Notes: generated by a model not told the origin, from the letters alone. Counted from the first letter of the stretch, positions 36,763-45,572 are shown. The stretch: DNA of 64,000 nucleotides from Bradyrhizobium iriomotense (GCF_018130765.1 NZ_JAFCJZ010000002.1:372001-436000), one strand, 5' to 3'. Program-made: numbers and translations.

Positions 36763-37428
36763 ATGAGCACGCTGAAACCGCTCCAGATCGACGTCGTCTC
36801 CGACGTGGTCTGCCCCTGGTGCTATATCGGCAAGCACCGGATCGAGAGCGCGCTGGCGCTGGTGCCCGACGTTCCCGTCAAGCTCAACTTCCGCCCCTTC
36901 TTCCTCAATCCCTGGGTGCCGCGCGAGGGCATCAGCCGCGAGGCCTATCTCACCCAGAAGTTCGGCTCGGTCGAGGCCTATAAGGGCATTGCCGGCCGCG
37001 TCGTCGCGGCTGCGAGCGAGGAGGGCCTCGTCTACAAGCCCGAGTTGGTCGCGCGTCAGCCCAACACGACCGACTGCCATCGCCTGATCCTCTGGGCGGA
37101 AGCGATCGGCAAGGCGCCCGAGATGAAGCAGCGCCTGATGGAGCTCTATTTCCGCGACGGCGGCGATCTCACCGATGTGAACGTGCTGGTGCAGGCGGCC
37201 GCCGACATCGGCCTCGATGCCGCGGACGTGCGCAAGCGCCTTGCCACCGACGAGGACGTCGCACGCGTTTCGGCGGACGCGCAGGAGGCCGCCGAGAAGG
37301 GTATCTCCGGCGTGCCGACCTACGTGTTCGCGCAGAAATACGCCGTCTCCGGCGCGCAGGATCCGAACCTGCTCGCCCGCGCGATCCGCCAGGTCTCGGA
37401 GGAGATCAACGCGCAGGCGGCGGAGTAG
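36763..37428 (+). CDS. DsbA-family oxidoreductase (FrnE-like)
   Basis: 221 residues, no signal peptide, so cytoplasmic. The thioredoxin-fold active site is C-P-W-C at about residues 19-22 (D-V-V-C-P-W-C-Y-I-G). An inserted helical domain and a cis-Pro G-V-P-T-Y-V-F loop at about 183-189 complete it. It has N-T-T-D-C-H-R typical of the FrnE/2-hydroxychromene isomerase-like group. It probably handles thiol-disulfide exchange in oxidative stress; substrate unknown. It lies 67 bp after the XRE regulator gene. Confidence 0.85.
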   Translation: MSTLKPLQIDVVSDVVCPWCYIGKHRIESALALVPDVPVKLNFRPFFLNPWVPREGISREAYLTQKFGSVEAYKGIAGRVVAAASEEGLVYKPELVARQPNTTDCHRLILWAEAIGKAPEMKQRLMELYFRDGGDLTDVNVLVQAAADIGLDAADVRKRLATDEDVARVSADAQEAAEKGISGVPTYVFAQKYAVSGAQDPNLLARAIRQVSEEINAQAAE

Positions 37429-37433
37429 CAGGT

Positions 37434-38603
37434 TTATTTGCGGAGCAGGCGAACTGCGTGGCGCGCCGCCGCGTAGGCAACGCCATGCGCCGCGAGCGCG
37501 CCGTGAACGAGCGCCACGATTGGATCGTGCCGCCGGAGCGGGATGAGCACGTCGCCGATCGCAAAACGTCCGCGCCAGATCGGGTTGATCATGGGGTGAT
37601 GCGCGCTTGCCGTGGAATCCGCGCTGGCGATGGCGGGATCGGCGCAGAGGTGGCGGGTGAGATCGAGCGTGAGCTGCACGCCCGGCGAATATTTCGCAAA
37701 GCCCTCGTCGATGCCGAGCTTGAAGAAGAAGGCGCGGTCCTGGTGTCGCAGCACGATGCCGGCGGCGACCGGCGTCGTCCCGGCGCGAAGCGTGACGATC
37801 TCGCACTGCGCGGTTTCCGCCAGCGCCGGTACGGCGCGGCGGATGAAGGTCGCATCCCCGGCATGCTGGACCAGCGCAGTGCCGCGCTTACCTTTCCAAC
37901 CGCTGGCTTCGAGCTGCAAAAATGCTTCGAGCGCCGGTCTGATTTCCTCGGGACTGCGTGCAACCTCGAACACGACGGGGCCGTGCTCTTCCAGGCGATG
38001 ACGCTGGCGGCGCAGTTCCTTGAGCTTCTTGGCGCCAAGCGCGTCGCGCAACAGCGTTTCGCCATCCTGTGTCGCGTCGAGGCTGGCGCGGATGTAGGAG
38101 GAGAGCACGCGTGGTTTCAGGCTGTCGCGGCTCAGGATCTGGTTGAGCGCATTCATCGCCGCGCCGTCGAGCGCAACGTCGTTCAGCACCAGCGCGTGGG
38201 CGCCGGCCTCGCGCGCCTGCTGCAACAGGCGCGTTGCCGCCTCGATCGGGGCATCGCGGTCGATCAGCGGGCTGCACAGCGTGCCATAGGGATGCGCGCT
38301 CACCAGGGCGGGCAGGGGAATCTTTTGGGCGTGCCACAGCGAGATCACCGGCATCAGCCCGATCAGTCGGGCCGCAGATCTGTCGAATGCGGGAAGCGCC
38401 GAGGCGTCCGTGCGGCCGCGTGCGGTTGCGCTGACGGCGAGCTCCCAGGCGGGCAGGTAATATCCGTTCGGCTCGATCGCGCGCTGCGCGAGCGCGCGCC
38501 ATTGGCCGGGGTCGACCGCGGCAAGCGGAACGCGAGCGCGCGCCGTCGCGGCATCGCCTGTCGATGCCGGATTGATCGCAGCCTGTTGTGCGATGTCGAC
38601 CAC
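37434..38603 (-). CDS. GNAT N-acetyltransferase (BioF2/CelD-like)
   Basis: 389 residues. The C-terminal half carries an Acetyltransf_6 (BioF2-like/CelD) fold: L-R-R-Q-R-H-R-L-E-E-H-G, F-L-x-L-E-A-S-G-W-K-G-K-R-G-T-A-L, G-I-V-L-R-H-Q-D-R-A-F-F-F-K-L-G-I-D-E-G-F-A-K-Y-S-P-G-V-Q-L-x-L-D. Related proteins occur in polysaccharide and envelope loci; the acceptor is unknown. It is convergent with the DsbA-like gene with 5 bp between the stops. Confidence 0.8.
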   Translation of the reverse strand: MVDIAQQAAINPASTGDAATARARVPLAAVDPGQWRALAQRAIEPNGYYLPAWELAVSATARGRTDASALPAFDRSAARLIGLMPVISLWHAQKIPLPALVSAHPYGTLCSPLIDRDAPIEAATRLLQQAREAGAHALVLNDVALDGAAMNALNQILSRDSLKPRVLSSYIRASLDATQDGETLLRDALGAKKLKELRRQRHRLEEHGPVVFEVARSPEEIRPALEAFLQLEASGWKGKRGTALVQHAGDATFIRRAVPALAETAQCEIVTLRAGTTPVAAGIVLRHQDRAFFFKLGIDEGFAKYSPGVQLTLDLTRHLCADPAIASADSTASAHHPMINPIWRGRFAIGDVLIPLRRHDPIVALVHGALAAHGVAYAAARHAVRLLRK

Positions 38604-38766
38604 GTCCCGTCGTCCCCGTTCACGCGGGCTGAGCCCGTGTTACGGATCATGCTTAGCGCAAAGATTGGAAAATACCGTTGGGACGCCGCTTCAATTCGAG
38701 CGGTAGTGTTAACTTCTCATTCAGCATCCGGCCGGGGTCGCCGGAAGCTTCATGGAATGTGGTGCG

Positions 38767-40206
38767 CTACTGGTCGCCCGGCACGAAATGATCGCGGGCG
38801 CTCGCCCGTCCGCCGCTGGCCGTATCGGTGATGACGATATCGACGTCACGGGAGGTCTTCGGAAGGTCGCCAGGACCGACCTGCACCGACAGCCTGACCT
38901 CGCGCGTCTGATCCTGCCCGACCTCGATCACGGGCTTGCCGCCGGGGCCAGCCTCGATGCCGGCGACGCGAATGTTCGCACCCGGCAGACCGGAGACTTG
39001 AAGCGCAAACGATCGCTGCGCGCCCTTGTTGAGGATGCGCACGGTATAGTCGTTGCGGACCCCGCCATCCGAGAGTTGGACAAAGAGCGGATTGCGCTCG
39101 TGCAGCACGTTGACGTCCATCGTCGCGCGGGTGGCGAGGGTGTAGAGCATGATGCTGCCCACGATGGCGATGGCCGCGGCATAGATCAGCGTGCGCGGAC
39201 GGATGATGCGGTAGATCGGTGCCTTGCCCTCGCGCCGACGCTGCATGTTGATGTCGGTGTCGTAGCCGATCAGGCCTTTGGGCCGGCCGATCTCGCGCAT
39301 CACGTTGTCGCAGGCATCGATGCACAGGCCGCACTGGATGCAGCCGAGCTGGATGCCGTTGCGGATGTCGACGCCGGTCGGGCAGACATTGATGCACTGG
39401 TGACAGTCGACGCAGTCGCCGGCGGGATCACCATGGGCACGGGCCGCATCCGCCTTCTTCACCGACATGCGCGGCTCGCCCCGGTCGCGGCGATAGGTGA
39501 CGTTGAGCGCCCATTCGTCGGTCAGCGCCGCCTGGATGCGTGGCCACGGGCACATGTAGATGCACATCTGCTCACGGGCGTGACCGGCAAAGACATAGGT
39601 CGTGGCGGTGAGGATACCGATCCAGAGATAGGCGATGAACGGGGCCTCGAAGGTGGCGAGTTCCTTCACCAGCGTCGGCGCGTCGGAGAAATAGAGCACC
39701 CAGGCGCCGCCGGTCCACCAGGCGATCATGATCCAGAGAAAGTGTTTCAGCGCGACTTTCCGGATGTGGTCGAGGGTCCAGTAGCGCTTGTCGCCCTGCA
39801 TGCGCTCGCGCCGGTCGCCCTCGACCCAGCGCTCCACCGCGTAGAACAGGTCGGTCCACACCGTCTGCGGACACATGTAGCCGCACCACAGCCGGCCGGC
39901 GACCGCATTCATCAGGAACAGCGCCATCGCCGCGATGATCAAGAGGCCGGTGAAGTAGTAGACCTCCTGCGGCCACAGCTCGATGAAGAAGAAGTAGAAG
40001 CGCCGATGCGGAAGATCGATCAGCACCGCCTGGTCGGGCAGGCCCGGTCCGCGGTTCCAGCGTACGAACGGCAGGAGATAGTAGGTTCCGAGCGTGACGC
40101 ACAGGATCGCCCATTTGATGCGGCGAAACGGGCCGTGGACGGATTGCGGATAGACCTTCCTGCGCTTCTCGTAGAGAGGCCCCTCGATGAAGGTGTCGTC
40201 ACTCAT
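38767..40206 (-). CDS. ccoG: Cytochrome oxidase accessory protein CcoG
   Basis: 479 residues, full length. Five membrane helices in the N-terminal half, then a ferredoxin-like domain with two [4Fe-4S] motifs (C-V-D-C-H-Q-C-I-N-V-C-P and C-I-Q-C-G-L-C-I-D-A-C-D, about 260-315) and a periplasmic IgG-like beta domain at the C-terminus. W-C-G-Y-M-C-P-Q-T-V-W-T and C-I-Y-M-C-P-W-P-R-I-Q are diagnostic. CcoG (FixG/RdxA) reduces copper for cbb3 oxidase assembly. Here it is not beside ccoNOPQ or fixHIS but 33 bp downstream of a persulfide-sensor-like repressor. Confidence 0.95.
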   Translation of the reverse strand: MSDDTFIEGPLYEKRRKVYPQSVHGPFRRIKWAILCVTLGTYYLLPFVRWNRGPGLPDQAVLIDLPHRRFYFFFIELWPQEVYYFTGLLIIAAMALFLMNAVAGRLWCGYMCPQTVWTDLFYAVERWVEGDRRERMQGDKRYWTLDHIRKVALKHFLWIMIAWWTGGAWVLYFSDAPTLVKELATFEAPFIAYLWIGILTATTYVFAGHAREQMCIYMCPWPRIQAALTDEWALNVTYRRDRGEPRMSVKKADAARAHGDPAGDCVDCHQCINVCPTGVDIRNGIQLGCIQCGLCIDACDNVMREIGRPKGLIGYDTDINMQRRREGKAPIYRIIRPRTLIYAAAIAIVGSIMLYTLATRATMDVNVLHERNPLFVQLSDGGVRNDYTVRILNKGAQRSFALQVSGLPGANIRVAGIEAGPGGKPVIEVGQDQTREVRLSVQVGPGDLPKTSRDVDIVITDTASGGRASARDHFVPGDQ

Positions 40207-40239
40207 CCCGCACGTTCCCGCGTTTGCGTCAGCGAAGTC

Positions 40240-40560
40240 CTATCCCGGTGCACAGAAGAGGCGGTACAGGGTCTCCAGCACCGCGCGGACCTCCTGGCTC
40301 GCGATGCTGTAGTATATGGTCTGACCGTCCCGCCTGGGTTTGACCAGGCTCAATGCGCGCATCTTTCCGAGGTGTTGGGATAGCGCGGCCGATGACAGGC
40401 CGGCGATGTCGGCGAGTTCGCCGACGGATCTTTCGCCGTCCAGCATGTTGCAGAGAACCAGGAGCCGCTTGGGATTGCCCATGGCGGTGAGGAGGCGGGA
40501 GGCCTCTTCGGCCTTCTCCTCCAGAGCGAGCAGTTCCTGATTCCGGGGCTTGCGCTTCAT
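40240..40560 (-). CDS. ArsR-family repressor, BigR/SqrR persulfide-sensor type
   Basis: 106 residues. A winged HTH (about 25-90: M-G-N-P-K-R-L-L-V-L-C-N-M-L, G-L-S-S-A-A-L-S-Q-H-L-G-K-M-R) with two cysteines, Cys37 and Cys103. Their separation of 66 residues equals that of the disulfide pair in BigR (42/108) and SqrR (41/107), which form a per- or tetrasulfide bridge and release DNA on sulfide stress. It is divergent from two YeeE/YedE genes and followed by ccoG in one unit. It probably represses both sides. The identity of the ligand is inferred, not shown. Confidence 0.85.
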   Translation of the reverse strand: MKRKPRNQELLALEEKAEEASRLLTAMGNPKRLLVLCNMLDGERSVGELADIAGLSSAALSQHLGKMRALSLVKPRRDGQTIYYSIASQEVRAVLETLYRLFCAPG

Positions 40561-40567
40561 GACCGCC

Positions 40568-40614
40568 CAATATATTAGTAAATTCGAAAATAAGAAACAA
40601 CTGAAATAAAGATA
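40568..40614. promoter_or_regulatory. AT-rich operator region of the BigR-like repressor
   Basis: A markedly AT-rich stretch in GC-rich surroundings, containing TATT-N12-AATA around a TTCGAA centre. It lies between the divergent repressor and YeeE genes and is the expected operator; the exact boxes cannot be fixed from one sequence. Confidence 0.5.
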
Positions 40615-40652
40615 TCGCGCCCGCGAAGGGTGCTCTCGACCAGGAGAGGCTC

Positions 40653-41081
40653 ATGGTCTCGACATCATTTACGCCGGTCGCGTCCCTCGTTGGCGGCGCG
40701 ATGATCGGCCTCGCCGCCGTTCTGCTGATGTGGGCAACGGGGCGGATTGCCGGCGTCAGCGGCATCGCGGCGCGGCTGTTTCCGCCCTATGAGGACCGCG
40801 AATTTGCCGGGCGCCTCGCCTTCGTCGCCGGTCTCGTCGCCGCGCCCGTGCTGGTGTTGCTCGTCACCGGAAGCCTGCCGGCCCAGACGATCGCGGCAGG
40901 GCCGGCCGTGCTGATCGTCGCCGGATTGCTCACGGGTTTCGGTTCGGTGTGGGGCAGTGGCTGCACCTCCGGCCACGGCGTTTGCGGCTTGTCGCGGCTG
41001 TCGGTGCGCTCGCTGGTCGCGACCATGACCTTCATGGCGGCCGGCATGGCGACCGTCTTCGTGATGCGGCACTGGAGCTGA
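40653..41081 (+). CDS. YeeE/YedE family half-transporter, first subunit
   Basis: 142 residues, four membrane helices. The DUF395 signature S-G-C-T-S-G-H-G-V-C-G-L-S-R-L-S is at about residues 106-121. YeeE/YedE (TsuA) proteins move thiosulfate or other sulfane sulfur across the inner membrane; this split form (PmpA/PmpB-like) carries half of the conserved Cys motifs per chain. The second half follows 5 bp later. An AGGAGAGG ribosome binding site is present. Regulation is likely by the divergent repressor. Confidence 0.85.
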   Translation: MVSTSFTPVASLVGGAMIGLAAVLLMWATGRIAGVSGIAARLFPPYEDREFAGRLAFVAGLVAAPVLVLLVTGSLPAQTIAAGPAVLIVAGLLTGFGSVWGSGCTSGHGVCGLSRLSVRSLVATMTFMAAGMATVFVMRHWS

Positions 41082-41086
41082 CGGCG

Positions 41087-41554
41087 ATGGCAATCCTCGT
41101 TCAATTCGCGATCGGCCTGATCTTCGGCATCGGCCTCATCGTCTCCGGCATGTCGAACCCGGCCAAGGTGCTGAACTTTCTCGACGTCGGCGGCATTCCG
41201 GCAGGGACATGGGATGCGAGCCTCGCCTTCGTGATGGCGGGCGCGGTGGCCGTGACCTTCATCGGCTTCAGCCGCGTCCTGAAGCTCGCGCGTCCGTTCT
41301 TCGCCGATCGATTTTATCTGCCGACACGACGCGACATTGATCCCAAGATCGTCGCAGGTCCCGCGATCTTCGGTATCGGCTGGGGACTGGCGGGCTTCTG
41401 TCCGGGGCCGGCGCTGACCGCGCTCGGATTCGGGTCGGTCTCCGCCGTCATCTTCGTTGCGGCGATGTGCGCCGGCATGGTGCTCGCCCGCTTCATCGCT
41501 CACCTGCCGTCATTGACGCGTTTCGTCACACCGGCCGATCCGCTTGAAACCTGA
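41087..41554 (+). CDS. YeeE/YedE family half-transporter, second subunit
   Basis: 155 residues from the ATG at 41087; an overlapping longer frame is not family-like. Three to four membrane helices; G-L-I-F-G-I-G-L-I-V-S-G-M-S-N-P-A-K-V-L-N-F-L-D at the start and G-L-A-G-F-C-P-G-P-A-L near residue 103, the second conserved Cys motif of the family. It pairs with the preceding gene. Confidence 0.85.
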   Translation: MAILVQFAIGLIFGIGLIVSGMSNPAKVLNFLDVGGIPAGTWDASLAFVMAGAVAVTFIGFSRVLKLARPFFADRFYLPTRRDIDPKIVAGPAIFGIGWGLAGFCPGPALTALGFGSVSAVIFVAAMCAGMVLARFIAHLPSLTRFVTPADPLET

Positions 41555-41575
41555 AGTCACCGTAGAGAGTAAGTC

Positions 41576-41932
41576 ATGGACAAGAACTATCCCGAGATCA
41601 CCCGGCAAATCTCCGCCAACATGAAGAAGCTGCGGAGCGACATCCCCGACACCATGAAGGGATTTGCCGCGCTCGCCCAGGCCGCCACGCGCGACGGTGC
41701 GCTGGACAAGAAGACCAAGGAGCTGATCGCGCTGGCGCTCGGGGTTGCCGCGCATTGCGACGGCTGCATCGGCTTTCACACCGAGGCCCTCGTCAAGCTC
41801 GGCGCAACGCGCGAGGAGGTCGAGGAGACGCTCGGCATGGCCGTCTACATGGGAGGCGGCCCGTCGCTGATGTACGCCGCAGATGCGATCGCGGCCTACG
41901 AGCAGTTCCAGCAGCAATCCGTTGCCGCCTGA
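41576..41932 (+). CDS. AhpD-like carboxymuconolactone decarboxylase family protein
   Basis: 118 residues. The C-D-G-C-I-G-F-H motif (about 61-68) is the C-x-x-C-x-x-x-H site of AhpD-type alkylhydroperoxidases, which reduce peroxides through thiols. G-A-T-R-E-E-V-E-E-T-L-G-M-A-V-Y-M-G-G-G is typical. It follows the two transporter genes by 21 bp and completes the predicted sulfur-stress operon. Confidence 0.85.
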   Translation: MDKNYPEITRQISANMKKLRSDIPDTMKGFAALAQAATRDGALDKKTKELIALALGVAAHCDGCIGFHTEALVKLGATREEVEETLGMAVYMGGGPSLMYAADAIAAYEQFQQQSVAA

Positions 41933-42004
41933 CGGCGCTTGCTCTCATAGTAACGCGGCCGGACGAGCATGCTCGTCCGGTCCTGTCGATCATGGCTTCA
42001 TCGA

Positions 42005-42334
42005 CTACCAGCGGTCGTCGCCGACACCGACGCCCACGCTGACGCCGGGAGCACGGATGCCGACACCGGCACGCGGACCATCGTCCCAGTCGCGATAGGT
42101 GCGGCGCTCATAATAGCGCTCGCGCGGCATCCTGGCGTAGGAGTCACGCACAATCACGCGCGCGCCGCCGCGGGTGCGATAGCAATTGCCGGCATCATCG
42201 CAGACGAGCCGGACTTCCTGAACGAGTTCGGGGCTGGTGTATTCGCCGGTCGTGTAGATGTCGGCAGCTTTCGCGCCGCCCGCAGCAGCGAGGGCCCCGA
42301 TGCCGGCCAGCAGTGCAATCGTAAACGTCCTCAT
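42005..42334 (-). CDS. Exported hypothetical protein
   Basis: 109 residues from the ATG at 42334. The signal peptide ends at G-A-K-A-A-D. The mature part has V-C-D-D-A-G-N-C-Y with two close cysteines, Arg/Tyr-rich stretches (R-E-R-Y-Y-E-R-R-T-Y-R-D-W-D-D) and ends in a Gly/Val pattern (A-P-G-V-S-V-G-V-G-V-G-D-D-R-W). Such tails are seen in Bradyrhizobium exported proteins. Function unknown. Confidence 0.55.
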   Translation of the reverse strand: MRTFTIALLAGIGALAAAGGAKAADIYTTGEYTSPELVQEVRLVCDDAGNCYRTRGGARVIVRDSYARMPRERYYERRTYRDWDDGPRAGVGIRAPGVSVGVGVGDDRW

Positions 42335-42446
42335 CCTGTCCTCCTCGATACTGCCCTTGGCGGTAACAAGAAGGGGAGGCGAGGATCGTTCCGGCTGATT
42401 TTCAGGTTTTTCCCGGAACCGCACCATTCGTTAATGGCGCCTGTTC

Positions 42447-42851
42447 CTAGATCGGTTCGTAGACCTCGGTCCCGCAAATGTCGTCGGCTTCGGCGCGCCG
42501 GCGATCGACGACCTTGCCGCCATTGATGGTCACGATATAGGTCTGCGCGCCGAGCGGCGTGCCGGTTGCGGAGGTGAGCTGCGCGCGGACGCAGGCGGTC
42601 CAGCCCGGTCCCCGCACCTCGTGACGGGGCGGGGCGACATGAACCTCACGCGGATAGGACGTGGTGAGAAACACCACGTCGATCTGCTCACGCACCACGC
42701 GCTTGACGTCCGGGGGCGGCTCCGGCGAAGGCTGCTCGGCTTCCTTCATGCGCATGAACTCGGGCACCGGCGCCCGGCTGTCGGCAAAGCCGCAAGCACC
42801 GAGGCCGAGCGCGCCGGCCAGCAGCGCCGCATTAGCAATGATCCGCAACAT
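42447..42851 (-). CDS. Lipoprotein of unknown function
   Basis: 134 residues from the ATG at 42851. The lipobox is L-G-A-C-G (Cys near 20). A Pro/Glu-rich spacer (P-S-P-E-P-P-P-D) precedes a small beta domain with T-A-C-V-R-A-Q-L and I-C-G-T-E-V-Y-E-P-I. It is expected to be anchored in a membrane facing the periplasm. Unknown role. Confidence 0.65.
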   Translation of the reverse strand: MLRIIANAALLAGALGLGACGFADSRAPVPEFMRMKEAEQPSPEPPPDVKRVVREQIDVVFLTTSYPREVHVAPPRHEVRGPGWTACVRAQLTSATGTPLGAQTYIVTINGGKVVDRRRAEADDICGTEVYEPI

Positions 42852-43003
42852 CCGTGAACGTCCCCTGCGGGCCAACAGATAGGCACGAATGCGATCCGGC
42901 GAAGTCCGCCCCGATCAAAATTTGCTGAAGGCGCGGAACCGGCGGCATTTGCTATTGCGGGATTGCAGGCTAGTTTGTACCCCACGCGAGGGGGATTGCA
43001 TCA

Positions 43004-43228
43004 ATGAAGATTTTGGTCATAGCGGCTGCGGTGCTGGCGGTGGCGTGCGGCTCGGCCGAGGCGCAGGGGCGGCGCCAGCCCAATGACGGCGCCAAGCCGG
43101 CGGACAACAAGCCGAAGGTCGACGAGAAAGCTTACAAGGCCGCGCTCGAGCGCATTCCCGAGCCCAAGGAAAAGTACGATCCGTGGGGCGGTGCCCGCCC
43201 GAGCGAACCGGCCAAGAAGCCGAAATAG
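43004..43228 (+). CDS. Small exported DPWGG-motif protein, copy 1
   Basis: 74 residues. A signal peptide ends at A-E-A-Q. The short hydrophilic mature part has E-K-A-Y-K-A-A-L-E-R-I-P-E-P-K and D-P-W-G-G-A-R, a pattern shared with the 99-residue protein at 46993. It has a GAGGGGG ribosome binding site. It lies 14 bp before the PQQ dehydrogenase gene and is probably cotranscribed. I do not recognise a named family. Confidence 0.7.
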   Translation: MKILVIAAAVLAVACGSAEAQGRRQPNDGAKPADNKPKVDEKAYKAALERIPEPKEKYDPWGGARPSEPAKKPK

Positions 43229-43242
43229 GGGGAGGCGGGCGT

Positions 43243-45279
43243 TTGCGGACCCGCCTGCGAATTCCGCCAGCGCTCGTTGCGCTCTTGTTGCTTGCGATGC
43301 CCCCCTGCGCCGCCTGGGAAAGCTGGGGCGGCGATGCCGGCGGCTCGCGCTTCTCGCCCTTGCGAGAGATCACGCCCGACAATGTCGGCCAACTCGTTCG
43401 CGCCTTCGAATATCACACCGGCGATCTCACTGCGCGCCCGCCCGAAGTGATGCGGCGAACGAAATTCCAGGCGACACCGCTGTTCGTCGAGGACAGCCTG
43501 ATCTTCTGCTCGCCTTTCAACGAGGTGATCGCGCTCGATCCCGGCACGGGCGCGCAGAAATGGCGCTTCGATCCGAAGATCGCGACCAATCAGCGTCCCG
43601 CCAATCGCTATGTCTGCCGCGGTGTCACGTACTGGGTCGATGACCAGGCGCCTGCGAATGCCGCTTGCCGATCGCGGATATTCATGGGCACGAACGACGT
43701 CCGCCTGATTGCGCTCGATGCGAGGACCGGCATTCCCTGTGCCGGTTTCGGCAAGGGCGGCGAGATCAAGCTCGAGATCGGCCTGCGCCTGGAATGGCCG
43801 GGCGAATTCCAGATCACCTCGCCACCGGCGGTCGGCCGCGGCGTCGTCGTGGTCGGCTCCGCGATCGGCGACAACAGCCGCGTCGACGCGCCGAGCGGCA
43901 TGGTACGCGCATTCGATGCGCGTACCGGCGAGCCGCGCTGGACCTTCGAGCCGCTCAAGCGCGACGGCATCGAGGCTGGTCACGCCAATGTCTGGGCGCC
44001 GATGTCGGTCGACGAGACGCGCGGGCTCGTGTTCTTGCCCACGACCTCGCCGTCACCGGACTTCTGGGGTGGCAAGCGACCGGGCAACAACGAGCACGCC
44101 AATTCGGTGGTCGCGCTGCGCGTCGAGACCGGCGAGCTCGTATGGGCGTTCCAGACCGTGCATCACGACGTCTGGGATTACGATCTGCCGGCGCAGCCAA
44201 CGCTGACGCGTCTCGACACCGGCGAGGGGCAGCGCGACGTCGTGATCCAGCCGACCAAGCAAGGTTTTGTCTTCGTGCTCGATCGCGACACCGGCAAGCC
44301 GGTGTGGCCGGTCGAGGAGCGCGCGGTGCCGCAAGGTGGCGCGGAAGGCGAGAAGCTGTCTCCGACCCAGCCGTTTCCGACCCACGTGCCGGCATTGACA
44401 TCACAGACGATCTCGACCGATGACGCGCTCTCGTTACTGCCTGGCTTGATGCGCTCGACGTGCGAGCGACGCTTCGCGGCGGCGCGCAACGAGGGACTGT
44501 TCACACCGCCGTCGACACAAGGCACGCTGGAATTTCCGTTCACCGGCGGCGGGGTCAACTGGGGCAGCGCGGCCTTCGATCCGGTCCACCAGATCCTCTA
44601 CGCCAACACCAGCCGTGCTGTTCATCTCATCAAGCTGATCCCGCGCGCGGAAGCCGCCGGCTTCAATCCGCCGCCCGGTCATGATTTCGGCCGACAGCGC
44701 GGCGCGCCGTTCGCGATGTCGCGTGCGATGGTGATGTCGCCGCTCGGCTTTCTCTGCAACAAGCCGCCCTGGGGCGAGATGGTTGCGGTCGACCTGAAGG
44801 CGGGCAAAATTCTCTGGCGTTCGACGGTCGGCACCACCGAGGATCTGGCGCCGCTCGGCGTGCCACTGCCCTGGGGCGCGCCGCTCGTCAACGGACTCGC
44901 GGTCACTGCGGGCGGTCTCGTCTTCACCGGTGCGATGGATGCTTACTTGCGCGCCTTCGATGCGCGCAGCGGACGCGAGCTTTGGCAGGGGCGGCTGCCG
45001 GTGCCGGGCGTCGCCAATCCCATGACCTATCTCTGGAAGGGCGAGCAATATGTCGCGATCGGCGCCGGCGGGCATTCCGAAGCCGGCACATCGATCGGCG
45101 ACAGCGTCGTTGCGTTCCGCCTGGCGCGGCCGGGCGAGGCGCCTTCGCTCTGGTCGCGCACGATCGATCGTCCGGGCGGACGATTTCTTGCGGCGACGTC
45201 GGCGATCACGCTCGCGATCATCACGCTCGTGATCGTCGGACTGCGCTGGCGTCGCCGCCATCGTAGCAGGCAGTCATGA
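43243..45279 (+). CDS. PQQ-dependent dehydrogenase, membrane-anchored
   Basis: 678 residues from a TTG at 43243, 8 bp after GGGGGAGG; an ATG 60 bp earlier lies in the previous gene. An N-terminal signal peptide ends near C-A-A-W. The eight-bladed quinoprotein propeller starts W-E-S-W-G-G-D-A-G-G-S-R-F-S-P and continues with P-T-T-S-P-S-P-D-F-W-G-G-K-R and F-Q-T-V-H-H-D-V-W-D-Y-D, the motif with the catalytic His of glucose-dehydrogenase-like enzymes. A membrane helix near the C-terminus (T-L-V-I-V-G-L) and an Arg-rich tail anchor it. It oxidises a sugar or alcohol in the periplasm. No pqq genes are nearby. Confidence 0.88.
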   Translation: MRTRLRIPPALVALLLLAMPPCAAWESWGGDAGGSRFSPLREITPDNVGQLVRAFEYHTGDLTARPPEVMRRTKFQATPLFVEDSLIFCSPFNEVIALDPGTGAQKWRFDPKIATNQRPANRYVCRGVTYWVDDQAPANAACRSRIFMGTNDVRLIALDARTGIPCAGFGKGGEIKLEIGLRLEWPGEFQITSPPAVGRGVVVVGSAIGDNSRVDAPSGMVRAFDARTGEPRWTFEPLKRDGIEAGHANVWAPMSVDETRGLVFLPTTSPSPDFWGGKRPGNNEHANSVVALRVETGELVWAFQTVHHDVWDYDLPAQPTLTRLDTGEGQRDVVIQPTKQGFVFVLDRDTGKPVWPVEERAVPQGGAEGEKLSPTQPFPTHVPALTSQTISTDDALSLLPGLMRSTCERRFAAARNEGLFTPPSTQGTLEFPFTGGGVNWGSAAFDPVHQILYANTSRAVHLIKLIPRAEAAGFNPPPGHDFGRQRGAPFAMSRAMVMSPLGFLCNKPPWGEMVAVDLKAGKILWRSTVGTTEDLAPLGVPLPWGAPLVNGLAVTAGGLVFTGAMDAYLRAFDARSGRELWQGRLPVPGVANPMTYLWKGEQYVAIGAGGHSEAGTSIGDSVVAFRLARPGEAPSLWSRTIDRPGGRFLAATSAITLAIITLVIVGLRWRRRHRSRQS

Positions 45280-45323
45280 TCGTGTTGTGCATGTGATGCG
45301 AACACTCGTTCACATCGCATGTG

Positions 45324-45572
45324 TTATTGCACGAAAGCGAGGCCGATGCGCTTGTCGCTGCGCCATACGGGGCGGCAATTCCGCACGAAATTGTCGCGTG
45401 CGATCGAGAGTGTGAACGATTGCGGCAATGTGACGGGGCTCTCGAGGTCGATCGCCGCACCGCTTGCCGACATGTTTCGCACCGTGCACGCGATGCCGCC
45501 GTCTTCGAAGGTGATCGTTCCGCCCTTGAAAACACGGTGACGCTGTGCTGCGCGCTTCTCGATCATCGGCAT
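45324..45572 (-). CDS. PilZ domain protein
   Basis: 82 residues. The N-terminal c-di-GMP motif R-x-x-x-R is present (K-R-A-A-Q-R-H-R), followed by N-x-S-A-S-G-A-A-I, the D/N-x-S-x-x-G motif. The whole protein is a lone PilZ domain. It likely senses c-di-GMP. It stands alone between the PQQ dehydrogenase and the HdeA-like gene. Confidence 0.85.
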   Translation of the reverse strand: MPMIEKRAAQRHRVFKGGTITFEDGGIACTVRNMSASGAAIDLESPVTLPQSFTLSIARDNFVRNCRPVWRSDKRIGLAFVQ

